Assembly: GCF_050947875.1 (NCBI RefSeq)
Contig: NC_134570.1
Location: 230,873,265-230,937,264 of the forward strand
DNA length: 64,000 nucleotides
Direction: 5' to 3'
From: Dermacentor variabilis
Lineage: Eukaryota > Arthropoda > Arachnida > Ixodida > Ixodidae
Below the pieces are notes generated by a model, which saw nothing but the letters and a program-made list of their open reading frames with translations, made no database searches and had not been told where the DNA came from. A program made the translations under genes and the position numbers. Positions 47,886 through 58,701 of the stretch are shown one piece after another (within the stretch, counting starts at the first letter, position 1; each line of letters starts with the position of its first letter).

Positions 47886-49880
47886 TTGATATTTTCTGCT
47901 GATCCCAGCATTGTGCAGGATGTAAGTAGGGTAAAGTGCAGTGATCATAGGTTAGTGAGGGCTAGGATTCACCTCAATTTGAAGAGAGAAAGAGTAAAAT
48001 TGGTCAAGAAGAAACAGGCCAACCTAGAGGCAGTAAGGGTAAAAGCAGACGTATTCAGTCTGGTACTTTCAAACAAGCATGCAGCGTTAGAACAGAGAGA
48101 TAAAGATGGCATAGATGTAATGAATGAAACTGTAACTAGGCTGAATTCAGAGGCAGCAGTTGAAGTGGGAGGCGAGGCACCAAGGCAACCAGTAGGAAAG
48201 ATCTCTCAAATAACAAAGGACCTAATAAAGAAATTACAAAGAATGAAAGTGTCCAACTCAAGAGATAAGATAGAATTCGCGGAACTGTCAAAACTGATGA
48301 ACAAGGTGAAAATAAGTGATATTCGAAATGATAATGTGAGAAAGACTGAGGAAGCTGTAAAAAATTGTCGCAGCCTGAAATCAGTGCGAAGGAAACTTGT
48401 CATAGGACAAACCAAGATTTATGCACTGAAAGATAAGCAGGGTAAGATCATCAGCAATCTCAAAGATATAGTAAAAGAAGCGGAAAAATTCTATACTGAC
48501 CTGTACCATACCCAGAGGAGTCAGGATACCTACATTAGAAACAGTAATGAACAGGGTACAGAAACTCCCCCTATAACGAGCAATGAGGTCAGAACTGTCT
48601 TACAAGAATGAAATGAGGAAGACCGACCAGAGAAGATGGAATAACAATCCATTTAATCAAAGAGGGAGGAGACATACTGCTTGGAAAATTGGCGGCTCTT
48701 TATACGAAGTGTCTGTCGACTGCAAGGGTCCCAGAAAACTGGAAGAATGCAAACACTATATTGATCCACAAAAAGCGAGACATTAAGGAACTGCAAACTC
48801 GTAGGCCCGTTAGCTTACTCCCGGTGTCATATAAATATTTACCAAAATAATCTCCAATAGAATAATGGCAACACTGGACTTTAGTCAACCAAGGGAACAG
48901 GCTGGCTTCAGGAAGGGATACTCTACAATGGATTACATCCATGTCATTAATCAGGTTATTGAGAAATCTACAGAGTACAATAAGCCTCTCCATATGGCTT
49001 TCATAGATTACGAAAAGGCCTTTGATTCAGTAGGGATACCAGCAGTCATAGAGGCCTTACGTAATCAAGGAGTACAGAACGCTTACGTGAACACCTAGGA
49101 AAATATCTACAGAGGTTTTACAGCTACCTTAATTCTACAGAGGAAAAGCAGGAATATACTTACAAAGAAAGGGGTTGGACAGGGAGACACAATCTCTCCA
49201 ATGCTATTCACTGCATGCTTGGGAGAAGTATTCAAGCTATTAAACTGGGAAGGCTTAAGAGTAAGGATCGATGGCAAATACCTCAGCAACCTTCGGTTTG
49301 CCGATGACATTGTTTTATTCAGCAACACTGCAAATGAGTTCCAACAAATAATTGAGGACCTTAACAGGGAGAGTGCAAGAGTGGGGTTGAATATTAATAT
49401 GCAGAAGACAAAGATAATGATGAATAGCTGGGCAAAAGAACAAGTATTCAGGATCGCCAGTCAGCCCCAAGAGTCTGTGAAGGAGTATGTTTACCTAGGT
49501 CAATTAATCACAGGGATCATGAGAAAGAAATTCATAGAAGAATAAAAATGAGTTGGATTGCATACAGCAGACATTGTCAGCTCCTGACTCGAAGCTTGCC
49601 ATTATCATTGAAAAGGAATGTGTACAATCAGTGCATTTTACCAGTGCTGACATATGGGGCAGAGACTTGGAGGCTGACAAAGAAGCTTGAGAACAAGTCA
49701 AAGACCGCACAAAGAGCGACGGAACGAAGAATGCTTGGCATAACTTTAAGAGGCAGAAAGAGAGCAGTTTGGATCAGAGAGCAAACGGGTATAGACGATA
49801 TTCTAATTGACATCAAGAGAAAAGAAATGGAGCTGGGCAGGTCATGTAATGCACCGGTTAGATATACATTGGACCATTAG
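47886..49880 (+). pseudogene. RTE linker, reverse transcriptase and C-terminus
   Basis: Linker frame 47886-48611 ([20 protein letters not shown]) continues into an RT with PREQAGFRKGYSTMDYIHV, MAFIDYEKAFDSVGIPAV, a VGQGDTISPMLFTACLGEVF block (about 49170-49230) and the catalytic FADDIVLFSN (about 49300). The C-terminal frame 49548-49880 has LPVLTYGAETWRLTKKLE and ATERRMLGITLRGRKRAV. There are five or more frame interruptions. Confidence 0.85.
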
Positions 49881-50109
49881 GGTTACAGAATGGATACCAA
49901 GAGAAGGGAAACTCAGTCGAGGACGGCAGAAGTCTAGGTGGAGCGATGAAATTAGGAAATTCACGGGCGTTAGTTGGAATTGGTAGCCGCAGGACAAGGG
50001 TAATTGGAGATCCTGCAGTGGGATCTCCAATTACCCGTAATAATTGGACGTCCTGCAGTGGACATAAAACAGGCTGATGATGTTGATGATGATGAACGTG
50101 AATATAAAA

Positions 50110-50178
50110 TTGCGGGCTGGGGATTCGCCCCCAGGAAATATGGGTTGCGAGACCAGCATGTTAACCCATTCAGCCACT
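50110..50178 (-). mobile_element. tRNA-like SINE head or tRNA pseudogene
   Basis: On the minus strand a D-arm-like TGGCTGAATGGGTTAACATG is followed by GCTGGTCTCGCAACCCA and a T-arm with a clean stem CTGGGG-GCGAAT-CCCCAG. The acceptor stem is not convincing, so a functional tRNA is unlikely. Confidence 0.5.
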
Positions 50179-50429
50179 GTATTCTTTTTTCTTTATTGTC
50201 GAATTCGGTCACTGTTGGTCAATGGTGCACACACCCTTAAACTGAGTTTTATATGAAAAAGTTCGGACGCGGCACATGCACGTGCCTTCGACACTGCGTC
50301 CACTTCCTCTTCAATAGGGTCCCACCAACAAGTCTCCCATGATTTCGGATGTGAACATAGCACGTTTAAGCTATCGTGTTCCATCCTTAAATGGAACTTT
50401 AAACGTCCGCAATTGTTGTGCTAGCTGTG
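50179..50429 (+). other. SGSM intron, nothing assigned
   Basis: Short stretch between the tRNA-like sequence and minisatellite array 2. Confidence 0.35.
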
Positions 50430-51090
50430 ATATACTCACCCACATTAATACTCACGTCCTCTCACGCCCACTCACTCCCCTTCGTACTCACGTCTACTAA
50501 CACTCATGAGCACTTACTCACGTTCATGCCGTCATTCACACTTATATTCAGTCACCTCAACTCGCAACCACTCACATTCACATTCACCTGCACTCCATAA
50601 CTTAGGTTCACGCTCACCTTCGTTGACACTCACCTCCACTCACTCACAAACACCACATTCCCACTCATTTCCGCTCACACTCACAAGCAATCACTCACGT
50701 TCACACTCATCTGCACTCACTCACTCACGTTCACACTCAGCTGCACTCCATTCACACTCACCTGCATTCGCACACCCAAGCACTCACTCATGTCGCCCAC
50801 TCACAGTACTCAGTCACGTTCACACTCACCTTCACTCTGACTCACTGGCACTCGCTCGCACTCACACTCACCTACGCTCACACTCGCTGACGTTCACTTC
50901 CGCTCACACTCACTGGCACTCATTCGCACTCGCACTCACCTCCACTCACACTCACTGGGACTCAGTCACACTCGCACTCACTGGCCCTCATTTGCACTCG
51001 CACTCACCTCCGCTCACACTCACTGGCACTCAGTTGCACTAGCACTCATGCCTTTGAAATGAGCGCGAGTGAGTGTCAGTGAGTGTGCCG
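50430..51090. repeat. CACTCA-type minisatellite array 2
   Basis: About 660 bp of degenerate tandem repeats of the same family as 33370-35066. The left part is more diverged (CACGTTCACACTCA units), and the right part matches the array-1 core. It ends with the same strand-switch hairpin: GCACTAGCACTCATGCC-TTTGAAA-TGAGCGCGAGTGAGTG at 51030-51078. Confidence 0.9.
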
Positions 51091-51452
51091 ACATATGGGC
51101 ATAGTACTGTCACCTATCTCGCGACCTCTTGCAGTGACACTCTCATGTTCCAGTAAAAAAATTGCAAGGATGTACACAATAATCACAATTCCTTATCTTT
51201 GTCTTACCCTTGTTTGACTAATTGAACATTTGTCTGCATCTTAGAATGTGTAATACGCAGAGAGCAGGAGTCACAAATGCAATGAAACAAGAAGACTGCT
51301 GAATGGACTCCTGCAACTTTCCCTCGCTCCCCCATCGACATGTTGAAATCTATCCACCTATGTCACATTTCATAATCATTGTTATATGTACGAACCATTG
51401 ATAACAAGGCAGTCGAAGAATGCTCACCGTATCGGTTGCTCTTTTTGTGCAG

Positions 51453-51563
51453 GCAAAGTGTTTCCACGGCTACGTCGCCGCAGGGCAGCCCAAGGTGAAG
51501 AGGAAGAGGGCAGCACTGACTTTGTCTTTCGAGTCATCACTTCCCTAAGGCCGCACTCCCTTG
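51453..51563 (+). CDS. SGSM: SGSM exon 9: end of PH-like region
   Basis: Acceptor CTTTTTGTGCAG with a strong pyrimidine tract; donor CTTG|GTGAGC. Encodes GKVFPRLRRRRAAQ, an acidic insert GEEEEGSTD and FVFRVITSLRPHSL. GKVFP-LR-R and DFVFR-I are SGSM landmarks. Enters and leaves in phase 1. It follows the 22.8-kb intron that holds most of the LINEs. Confidence 0.94.
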
Positions 51564-53264
51564 GTGAGCACTGTCTCGCTTTGAAAGCACTGTTTGCCAT
51601 GGGCAATGTGGCCGGACTAGGGGCAGTATTAAAGAGAGCTGCAGTGGTGTAAAGAATGAACAAGGAACGGGGAAGAAATATGCTCACCATTTCCACAGAA
51701 ATACAGAACTTCCATAGACAACCAGTTTTTAAGCACAGTGCACTGCATCATTAACATGACAGCAATAACTTCAGCAAAATCTACTTCCTCTTTAATTTTA
51801 CAACCCTTGCAACCCATTTGGCCAGAAAACACCACATTATCTTCATGATTTTGCTAGAGGTTCTGCAGTATTTTGCCATTCCATTGATGGCTGGGCTGAA
51901 GTCATTTTGCTGTCGCCTTTCAGCTTTAAACACAGTTTTGAAGCATGTTTGGTAACCTAAGATTTTAATTGTGTGCAAGTTTTCGGTTACAGCATCTGTG
52001 ACAAGTGTCAGATTGAAATGCATCAGGAATAATACGAATGGGACACAACAGGTTCACAGCAAGCAACAAAATACTGCAAGTGTAGGTGGGCTGAAGTGTA
52101 CAAGTGAGGATTCACCGCCAACTGCAGGGCTCCAGTGTTTGGCAGTATGCATGCACGGAGGCTTGGCTAGCTGACAAAACAGGGATGAAAATTAAGAAAG
52201 CAAGAACCAACAACTGGTTTATAAGAGCAGCCTTTCATGAGTAGATACCGCTTTTGTGATACACTTAAACCTCAACATAATGAAGACACAGTAAGAGTGG
52301 CAATTTGCTTCGTTATATTGAAATTTCGTTCAGTTGTAATTCGACCTTTTATGCAAATCAGTATCATCACCAATGGATTTTCCTTACATCAAAAATGCCG
52401 CAATGTTTTCTGTATTGCCTGGCAATCAGAAAAAAGCGAATTTTATTCAGAAGAAGATTCATTTTGTTGACTTTGAGAGTTGGCAACGCATGGCCCCTCT
52501 CCCCCTACCCTCCCTGCCTCTTGCACATGCTTGATCATATTACCACGAACTAGCTCCCCTCCTTTCCCCTTCTCTGTTCACCGTCGCATGTTTTCACTCG
52601 CACTCAAAGCATGTAGCACACGGGGCGCTCTCTCCCCAGTGTAGGGTAGCCAACCGGATCTTTTTCTCTGGTTAACCTCCCTGCCTTTCCCCTTTCCTCT
52701 CTCTCTCTCTCTCTCTCTATCGCACTTAAACAGGACACTGTTCTGCATCGGCAGTTCTCTATCGTGCGGCGCACGATTTGAGAGGTTCGTAATTGAACAG
52801 TTGCTAATTGGCACTTCATGTTGTTCTTCTTCACATTCTACCGCTCCCACTGTGTTGCTTGTATAGGCTACTAAAGTACCATGTAATTTCCTCTGACAGC
52901 TGTGAATATAAGATACCTTTGAATTGCAGTTTTTTGTAAGATAATCAGATGAACAGTATGATTATTGGAGTGTGCCTTTTGCATAAGCACTTTTATCAGC
53001 ATAACAAATTGAAATGAGTGCACTGCTAGCCAAGAAAGCTCCCCTATTAATGCGAAGCTTTCTATGTCTCAGTGATTCGTCCATGAGCCCCCAAAACACA
53101 CTGCAGGAAAGCCAACTTACACACCTATGTAGAGCACTACAGTTTACATTCGCAGTACCGTGCCAGTGTCGGCTAGCCAGCCTGGTCAGTGCCTGATAAT
53201 GACGCGAAGTGACGAGCTCACCAAGAGTGACGCATGCACGCAAAGTTCACTGGGACAGTACGCA
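51564..53264 (+). other. SGSM intron, mostly unassigned
   Basis: No exon. The segment 52260-52345 (TTAAACCTCAACATAATGAA ... CTTCGTTATATTGAAATTTC) resembles a pogo/Tigger-type MITE end but lacks a clear partner. A (CT)n run lies at 52698-52719. Confidence 0.4.
52698..52719. repeat. (CT)n microsatellite
   Basis: About eleven CT dinucleotides in a pyrimidine-rich stretch. Confidence 0.9.
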
Positions 53265-53267
53265 TTT

Positions 53268-53360
53268 CGGCTGGTTGGTTCATGATTACGAGCAGTAAAC
53301 AATGCTGTTGTCTTTGCCCTCTCTTTGTCCTGTTGTTTAGCGCTGTTTACTGCCCGTAAT
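53268..53360. mobile_element. Fold-back element
   Basis: The leader CGGCTGGTTGGTTCATGATT (53268) is followed by arms ATTACGAGCAGTAAACAATG (from 53285) and the complementary GCTGTTTACTGCCCGTAAT (to 53360), three mismatches over 22 bp. The centre contains CTTTGTCCTGTTG. Flanking direct repeats are not clear. Confidence 0.55.
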
Positions 53361-53486
53361 TCACTAGAAGTGCAAGTTGCGTCTGCTAGGCATGACACCT
53401 TCGCTGTCGTGATTAACTGAGCTTCCTTGCTTGTCGGAGACAGCAAGTGCGGGTGAACACGAGCTCGTCTTAGGATCTGTAAAAAA

Positions 53487-54371
53487 ATCAAAGCCCCTTT
53501 CTTAAAGAAAGATTGTTGAATGCCACGCCACCTAGATGAACAGTATATATCTGCATAGCATCATGAGCGTCACGCAATGCATTCCCTGCTGTCACCAAGG
53601 GTAGGCCACAGGCACAGTGCATGGCAGAAGGTGAGGATGTCATGCGCAAACATAAGTGCGAGTGCGATCGTGCCTGCGAGGCCGATTCCGTGTATTGGCA
53701 AAGGCATGCAGAAGCCATGTGGGAGACGCTTGTACAGTCAAGATGCCTACTGGTCTTGTGATCATCAGCGTGTACATCAGACCGAACACATCTCATTGTG
53801 ATGCAGAAGCGTTCTTGGCAGAAACTATGAACACCTTAAAGCCACATAATGCGCCGATCCTCGTGTGTGGTGACTTTAATATCAATGTGGCGTAAGAGCA
53901 TGGCAAATGGATCGAGATTTTCATGCTAGATCACTACTTGTTGAAGCTGAAGACGCTACAGAGACCCATGACGCAACACAATTCCGGCATTTATCTCACA
54001 TTTGCAAGCAGACTGTGTCACATTACGATGTCAGAGTCTCTGACCATCTACCATAGTGTTCACAAGCTGTACTGTGCAAATGTAGTGTCGTCCGTGAAAG
54101 TGTCACTGCGTGGTAGTAATCAACAGCTACATGATCTAAAATAAAGGCTGTGCAAGTTGATGAAATGTGTCTTCATTCAACTTCAATGTTAAAAAATAGA
54201 ATCCTGAACAAGCAATCAAATCGCATATGCTCACATCACTTCACATCAGGTCGCTCAGCATATCGTGGGTTCATTGCATGGTCGTTGGCTTTGCACTTTA
54301 AATTTGATTCAGTTTGCATTGGGGGGACAGCTTCATGTTCAACCATCTTTCTTTAAGAAAGGGGCTTTGAT
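53487..54371 (+). mobile_element. Endonuclease cassette with 27-bp perfect inverted ends
   Basis: The sequence 53487-53513 is the exact reverse complement of 54345-54371 (27 of 27). Each end contains its own near-palindrome CTTTCTTAAAGAAAG. Inside is one endonuclease-like frame (53740-54144). There is no recognised transposase, helicase or RT in the 885 bp. The EN type resembles those carried by arthropod Helentron-type Helitrons, so a deleted derivative is my best guess. Confidence 0.65.
53740..54144 (+). pseudogene. EEP-type endonuclease fragment, Helentron-like
   Basis: Encodes MPTGLVIISVYIRPNTSHCD, ILVCGDFNINVA (GDFN motif), then after one in-frame TAA at 53893-53895 the same frame continues with EHGKWIEIFMLDHYLLKLKT, GIYLTFASRLCHITM and ESLTIYHSVHKLYC. 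The order (GDFN, D-TF, Y-S-H) is that of the exonuclease-endonuclease-phosphatase fold. The N-terminal third is missing. A LINE origin is possible, but the spacing fits the Helitron-associated EN better. Confidence 0.6.
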
Positions 54372-54619
54372 GTTTTTGTTTCACCATTGCTGTCAATTGT
54401 TTACGTGAAGTACATGTGTTTAGAATTTAGCATCTTGGACACTTTCTGTAGCTGTGCAGTGACAACAGTAATAAGATATTTATGTCTGTCTGCTTAGGGT
54501 GTTTAGGCTTAGGGGGTTTCCTTATAATTGACATATTTCTGCTCATATTTTGATTATCTCTGTTCACTGTGCTGACCTTGCATGTACATTTTTAATATTT
54601 GTCATATAATTAAAGTAAA

Positions 54620-54824
54620 CTGCATCAAGACGGCAAGTTGGGCCAGTTGGTTGGGATTCATATTAAGGTTCGTTACAGTGCAACACAAGACAAGGACAAA
54701 AGAAGGTATAAAACAACAACACGGTGCTGTGTCGTCGTGTGTCGTTGACGACGCAGCGCCGTGTTGCTGTTTTATGCCTTCTTTTGTCCTTGTCTTGTGT
54801 TGCGCTGTGACGAACCTTAATATG
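54620..54824. mobile_element. Fold-back insertion with 12-bp direct repeats
   Basis: The leader GGGCCAGTTGGTTGG (54640) precedes a long palindrome: the left arm ATTCATATTAAGGTTCGTTA (54657 on) pairs with the right arm ending AACCTTAATATGAAT (54824), over roughly 80 bp with few mismatches. AATTAAAGTAAA occurs at 54608-54619 and again at 54825-54836, a probable target duplication. Confidence 0.75.
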
Positions 54825-54836
54825 AATTAAAGTAAA

Positions 54837-55063
54837 GTTGCGGAATTTTATGTGCCAAAACCATGATCTGATTATGAGGCATGCCATATTGAGGAACTCC
54901 GGGCTAATTTTGCCCACCTGTCTTTTTAACGTACAAGAGTAAATACACAAGTTGTTTTGCATTCCTGCACCATTGAAATGCGGCTGCTGCAGCTGTGTCG
55001 AACTCACCACCTTGAGCTCAGCAGCACGGTACCATATCCACTGGGGCTACCGTGGTGGCTGAC
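54837..55063 (-). mobile_element. tRNA-derived SINE (Ruka-like)
   Basis: The minus-strand head is at the right (AGCAGCACGGTACCATATCC read in reverse is the tRNA-like start) and the tail at the left (ATTTTATGTGCCAAAACC, GGCATGCCATATTGAGGAAC). It abuts the fold-back and ends 36-90 bp before the SGSM exon 10 acceptor. Confidence 0.75.
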
Positions 55064-55152
55064 CATACAATTCCAGTATCTGGTTTGTGATAGAACAGCT
55101 ATAGATCTGAAGCTAGATGCTGGGCTTCATGCACTTGGCATGGTATGTCCAG

Positions 55153-55297
55153 AGGACCTCCTAGAAGGCGGCCCCGCTGCTTCAACAGCCACTGGAGGAG
55201 TGCGCACCGGTCGCCTGCTGGAGGCACGGTCTTCTTCCTCCCGGTCGAGTGAGTCACCGCCACCCGAGGAGGAGTCACCCGGACAAAGGGCACAAGG
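55153..55297 (+). CDS. SGSM: SGSM exon 10: acidic/Ser-rich spacer
   Basis: Encodes EDLLEGGPAAST, TATGGVRTGRLLEARSSSSR and SSESPPPEEESPGQRAQG, a low-complexity spacer before the TBC region. Donor AAGG|GTGAGT leaves in phase 2, which exon 11 completes as Gly. Two in-phase acceptors exist: TATGTCCAG (exon from 55153) and GATAGAACAG (exon from 55099, adding 18 codons starting AIDLKLDAGLHALGMV). The EDLL start is closer to the family. This exon is the least conserved and is supported mainly by phase, donor strength and coding composition. Confidence 0.72.
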
Positions 55298-56869
55298 GTG
55301 AGTGTTGCTGACATGTGTAATTTTGATTAGGCTCGATTTTTTTGCCATTGGGGTTGGTGCCTTGGTAGGCTGAATTAGGCCTTCTCGAACCATGTCTCTC
55401 ACTTCATGGTCAGTCAAGCAGTTATTCCGAGAGTTTGGCTCTCAAAAAGCCTCGGGAAATGCATTTTAACTCTTTCCTTACAGTGCCAATATAAACTGAT
55501 CAATTTGACCGATGGTTTTTTGACACATTAAACACTACCTTTTTGAATTTTTCCACAAGCAATGAGATTGCATCGTTTGACGTGATGACTGTACTTTACA
55601 TATTGGCCACATTTGACAATTTTTTACATATTGGGCAGTCTGAAAAAATAAAACTTCGATGTGGCATTGTTGTAACTAGCTTTCTAGTGCTCCTAGCACT
55701 TCCCCAATCAAGCAGTACAAAATTTACACTCTGGTCGGCTCTGCAACATAATTTTTAAATATCAGAAGCAATGAAGACAAAGAAGCTTCTGTTGGGTTGT
55801 CTAATATTCAGATCTGACGTATACGCTGCTTTATTAATGTGTCAAACATCAATACAATCCCAGGAGTGCATGTTGTTTTGGTGATTGGGTTCGACAAATA
55901 TCAAATGCAACTTTATTTCTTTCGCGCAGTAAGTAGCTTTTATCCATCAGCATTCGGACAGCTTATGTACAACTTATTACAAGCATGCTTCCCGTTGTGT
56001 GGAGTTTCCACTGACACAAGAGCATGCAGGCGATTTCAGACCGACCTTCGACAGACGATTGACTAGCAGTCTAATATCTTACTTTTTGAACACCGCCTAT
56101 GCAAATGGCCTTATTCCTTACTGTACGTTATTGTGCAACGCTGTGCATTGCTGTACTGTACGAAGCATGTGAAAGCTCCAGCGCCAGCTCAAGGCGTACG
56201 ACTAGACCAGGTGCTAGCGGAGAAAAGCTGATCGAATACAATAACCACGTATGAGGAGGCTTGTGGATGCTCCCCAACCTGACAACCATTGCTTCGAGGT
56301 CCTAAGGAATAAAGTAATAAAGCAACCAGGTGCATGTCCCAATGACTGAAAAAAGTACTCCCTGTACTGATAGGAGCTTACCTGTTATCACACTCGTGAT
56401 GCCATGGCTTTCTTGCATAGCATGGGAATTGCTATGGCTGATATTCACGCCACAAAATATGCATAACGTATTTTTTTGCACAATTTGATTTAAGAAGTTG
56501 GGGACTAGGGAGCAAGGTGCATATTTTGTTTATGTCAGATTTTTTTACTCTCAGTACTTATGCTCAAAAAAGGTAATTATCTGTTTCAGTCATGAATTTT
56601 GGGGCACCTCTATGAAGTTTAACATGAGAATTCTTAAGAGTTCCAGCAGCAATTATTTCATCTATACTTCCATTCAAAACACCAGTGATTAGTACACAAT
56701 TTTATACCTTTGTATCGTATCATGTCACTGTATACAATATGGCAAATGCATCTTAAAATAAAATGTTAAAACTTAAAGGCACCAGATATGAGCACATTTC
56801 TGGCGGTAAGGAAAGAGTTAAGAACATGCGTAATGTCAACATAATTGTCAGTGTTATGTCAACTCTAAA
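55298..56869 (+). other. SGSM intron, nothing assigned
   Basis: A/T-rich intron; no repeat or exon identified. Confidence 0.4.
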
Positions 56870-57215
56870 ATGCAGGCCTCTTCTAGTGATCTCCAGTCAC
56901 CCCAAACACCTGTCAACTCATTTTGTCGCATGTCTGCGAATCTCGTCCTGCCACACCACCTCTCTGGCATCATCGACTGCAGTTTTCTTTCCATTGGCGC
57001 CCATCCCATGACTGCATAACAAATCACTGTCTCTGCTCTGCTTGGTCTTCCACGCCTTCATAATCAGTGTCAGCTATACCCATTCATTCTCTAATTCATA
57101 TCACCATCTTCCTGTGCCTTAACGTTATGTCTATCACTTGTTGTGTGGTACTCAGCCTCTCAAGCTAATTTTGTTATCCTCTAACCTTCAGTTCTGTACA
57201 TTTAGTACTTATAGA
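56870..57215 (-). mobile_element. RTE-type LINE 3' fragment, highly diverged
   Basis: Minus-strand relative of the 46.3-46.7 kb segment: shares TGTGCCTTAACGTTATG-T, TTGTGTGGTACTCAGCCTCTC and CATGTCTGCGAATCTCGTCC-like stretches. There is no open frame, and the ends are diffuse. Confidence 0.5.
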
Positions 57216-58636
57216 ATGCATTGCCAGTATGCATTTCTGTTCACGGATATCGGCAAGCTGCTGGTGCTTGGGAGTGCCTGCAAAATGCACTTGAATCCAT
57301 TGTTACTATTCTGAAAATTTTAGCATCTGATTCCTCTGCAACTACACAGTCTGGCACAGCTTCGAGGGGCTTATTACCAGTTAGAAACTATTGTCCCTTT
57401 GCCAACCTATTGAGCATTCGTTCCTTTGCATATTATTCCTATAATGCCGAACCGCTGTTCGAGACCTGAAACCTTGCAAGTCACAGTAGCAGTTGTCCAG
57501 CCATGGATCTTCTCTGTCTAACTTTTTATTCCTTTGCATGCTAAACCCCTTCTTTTTATGTTGCTTCAATGGGCTCCTCCGATCAGTGTTTTGTCTTGTT
57601 TTTAACAATTCTTGAGCGGTATAAGTGTGCATCAAGCCCAGAAATGATAAAAGACACGACTTTATTTTGGTGGGCACTATGTGAAAAACCAGAGAACACA
57701 GGTGCTGTTCCTTTTTTCTCCCGGTAATTTGCTCTGTGTTATCAACATATTCGATTATTTAGAAATTGCTCATAGGCTTCATTTGAGGCATTGGTAAGGA
57801 GTAGAGGGGGCATCACAATAAGAGACACTCTAAAACCCTTTACTTTCCTGTGCCCTGAACTTACATGATTTTCACTATTATAAAATGTTACAACATCTAA
57901 GTGCATGCGAAATTTTCCGTGAGGAAATGTGAATACTATGCTCAAAAGTATCATTTTATTTTGCAGGCCAGTTCTGTTGAGAGTACCTTCTAAAATGAGA
58001 TGCATTCAATGTACTTGGCTGATCAAGCTTGTGCTATACCAGAAACAAGATTGTTTGCAAAAATAAAAGAAGACTGTGCACGCAGGCACACCAATCGATT
58101 TTGTGCTGGCAAGTCGACGCATCCCTTGAACGAGAAGTAATCGACAAGTCATGCATGAGAAGCCACGCATGAAGAAGACATGCGACTGAAGTGCCACATG
58201 GAAGACTAAACAGCCTGTACTGTTTCAAAAAGGCAGAAATGGTTTTAAAAATGCAAAGGGATTTTACAGCCTAAGTGGACACAGTGCTGCCAAACCTGTG
58301 GTATGGCGCAAGCATAAAACTGCAAAGTTTAGCAGCTGCAACAGTGCCCAAAGTCCCTAATCCGCAAGCAATTGGGGCAGCAAAATTATATAGTTTACGT
58401 CAATGGAGACAGAGCAATATTCACATGTACTACATAATATAACAACATTAAAGCATTGCACGTAAAATTTGCTGGCAGATAAAGTAGACAAAGAGGCATA
58501 AACATACAGTCTGGGATACAAACAAAGCAACAATGAACAAAAGTAATATGCCAGAAAAGGGTGGATAAGAAGTACAAAAAAGGAGCCTGCACCATGTAAG
58601 CCAACACTCCATGTTAACTGGTGTGATTTTTTGCAG
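57216..58636 (+). other. SGSM intron, nothing assigned
   Basis: No element recognised. The acceptor TGATTTTTTGCAG, with a strong pyrimidine tract, ends at 58636. Confidence 0.45.
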
Positions 58637-58701
58637 GCAATCACTGCAGCTTTTGTGCGACACCATGAAGAAGCAGATCATCTCGAGGGCTTTCTATGGC
58701 T
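58637..58701 (+). CDS. SGSM: SGSM exon 11: lead-in to TBC domain
   Basis: Encodes GQSLQLLCDTMKKQIISRAF followed by YG and the first base of the next codon, which in the family is Trp. DTMKKQIISRAFYGW immediately precedes the TBC domain in SGSM proteins. Donor GGCT|GTGAGT, phase 1. The next exon was not found, so the TBC exons lie beyond the gypsy insertion or outside the window. On the minus strand a shadow frame covers the same bases. Confidence 0.95.

Noticed and set aside
50110..50178. Functional tRNA gene
   Set aside because: T-arm is good, but the acceptor stem does not pair convincingly and the anticodon stem is weak; a SINE head or pseudogene fits better.
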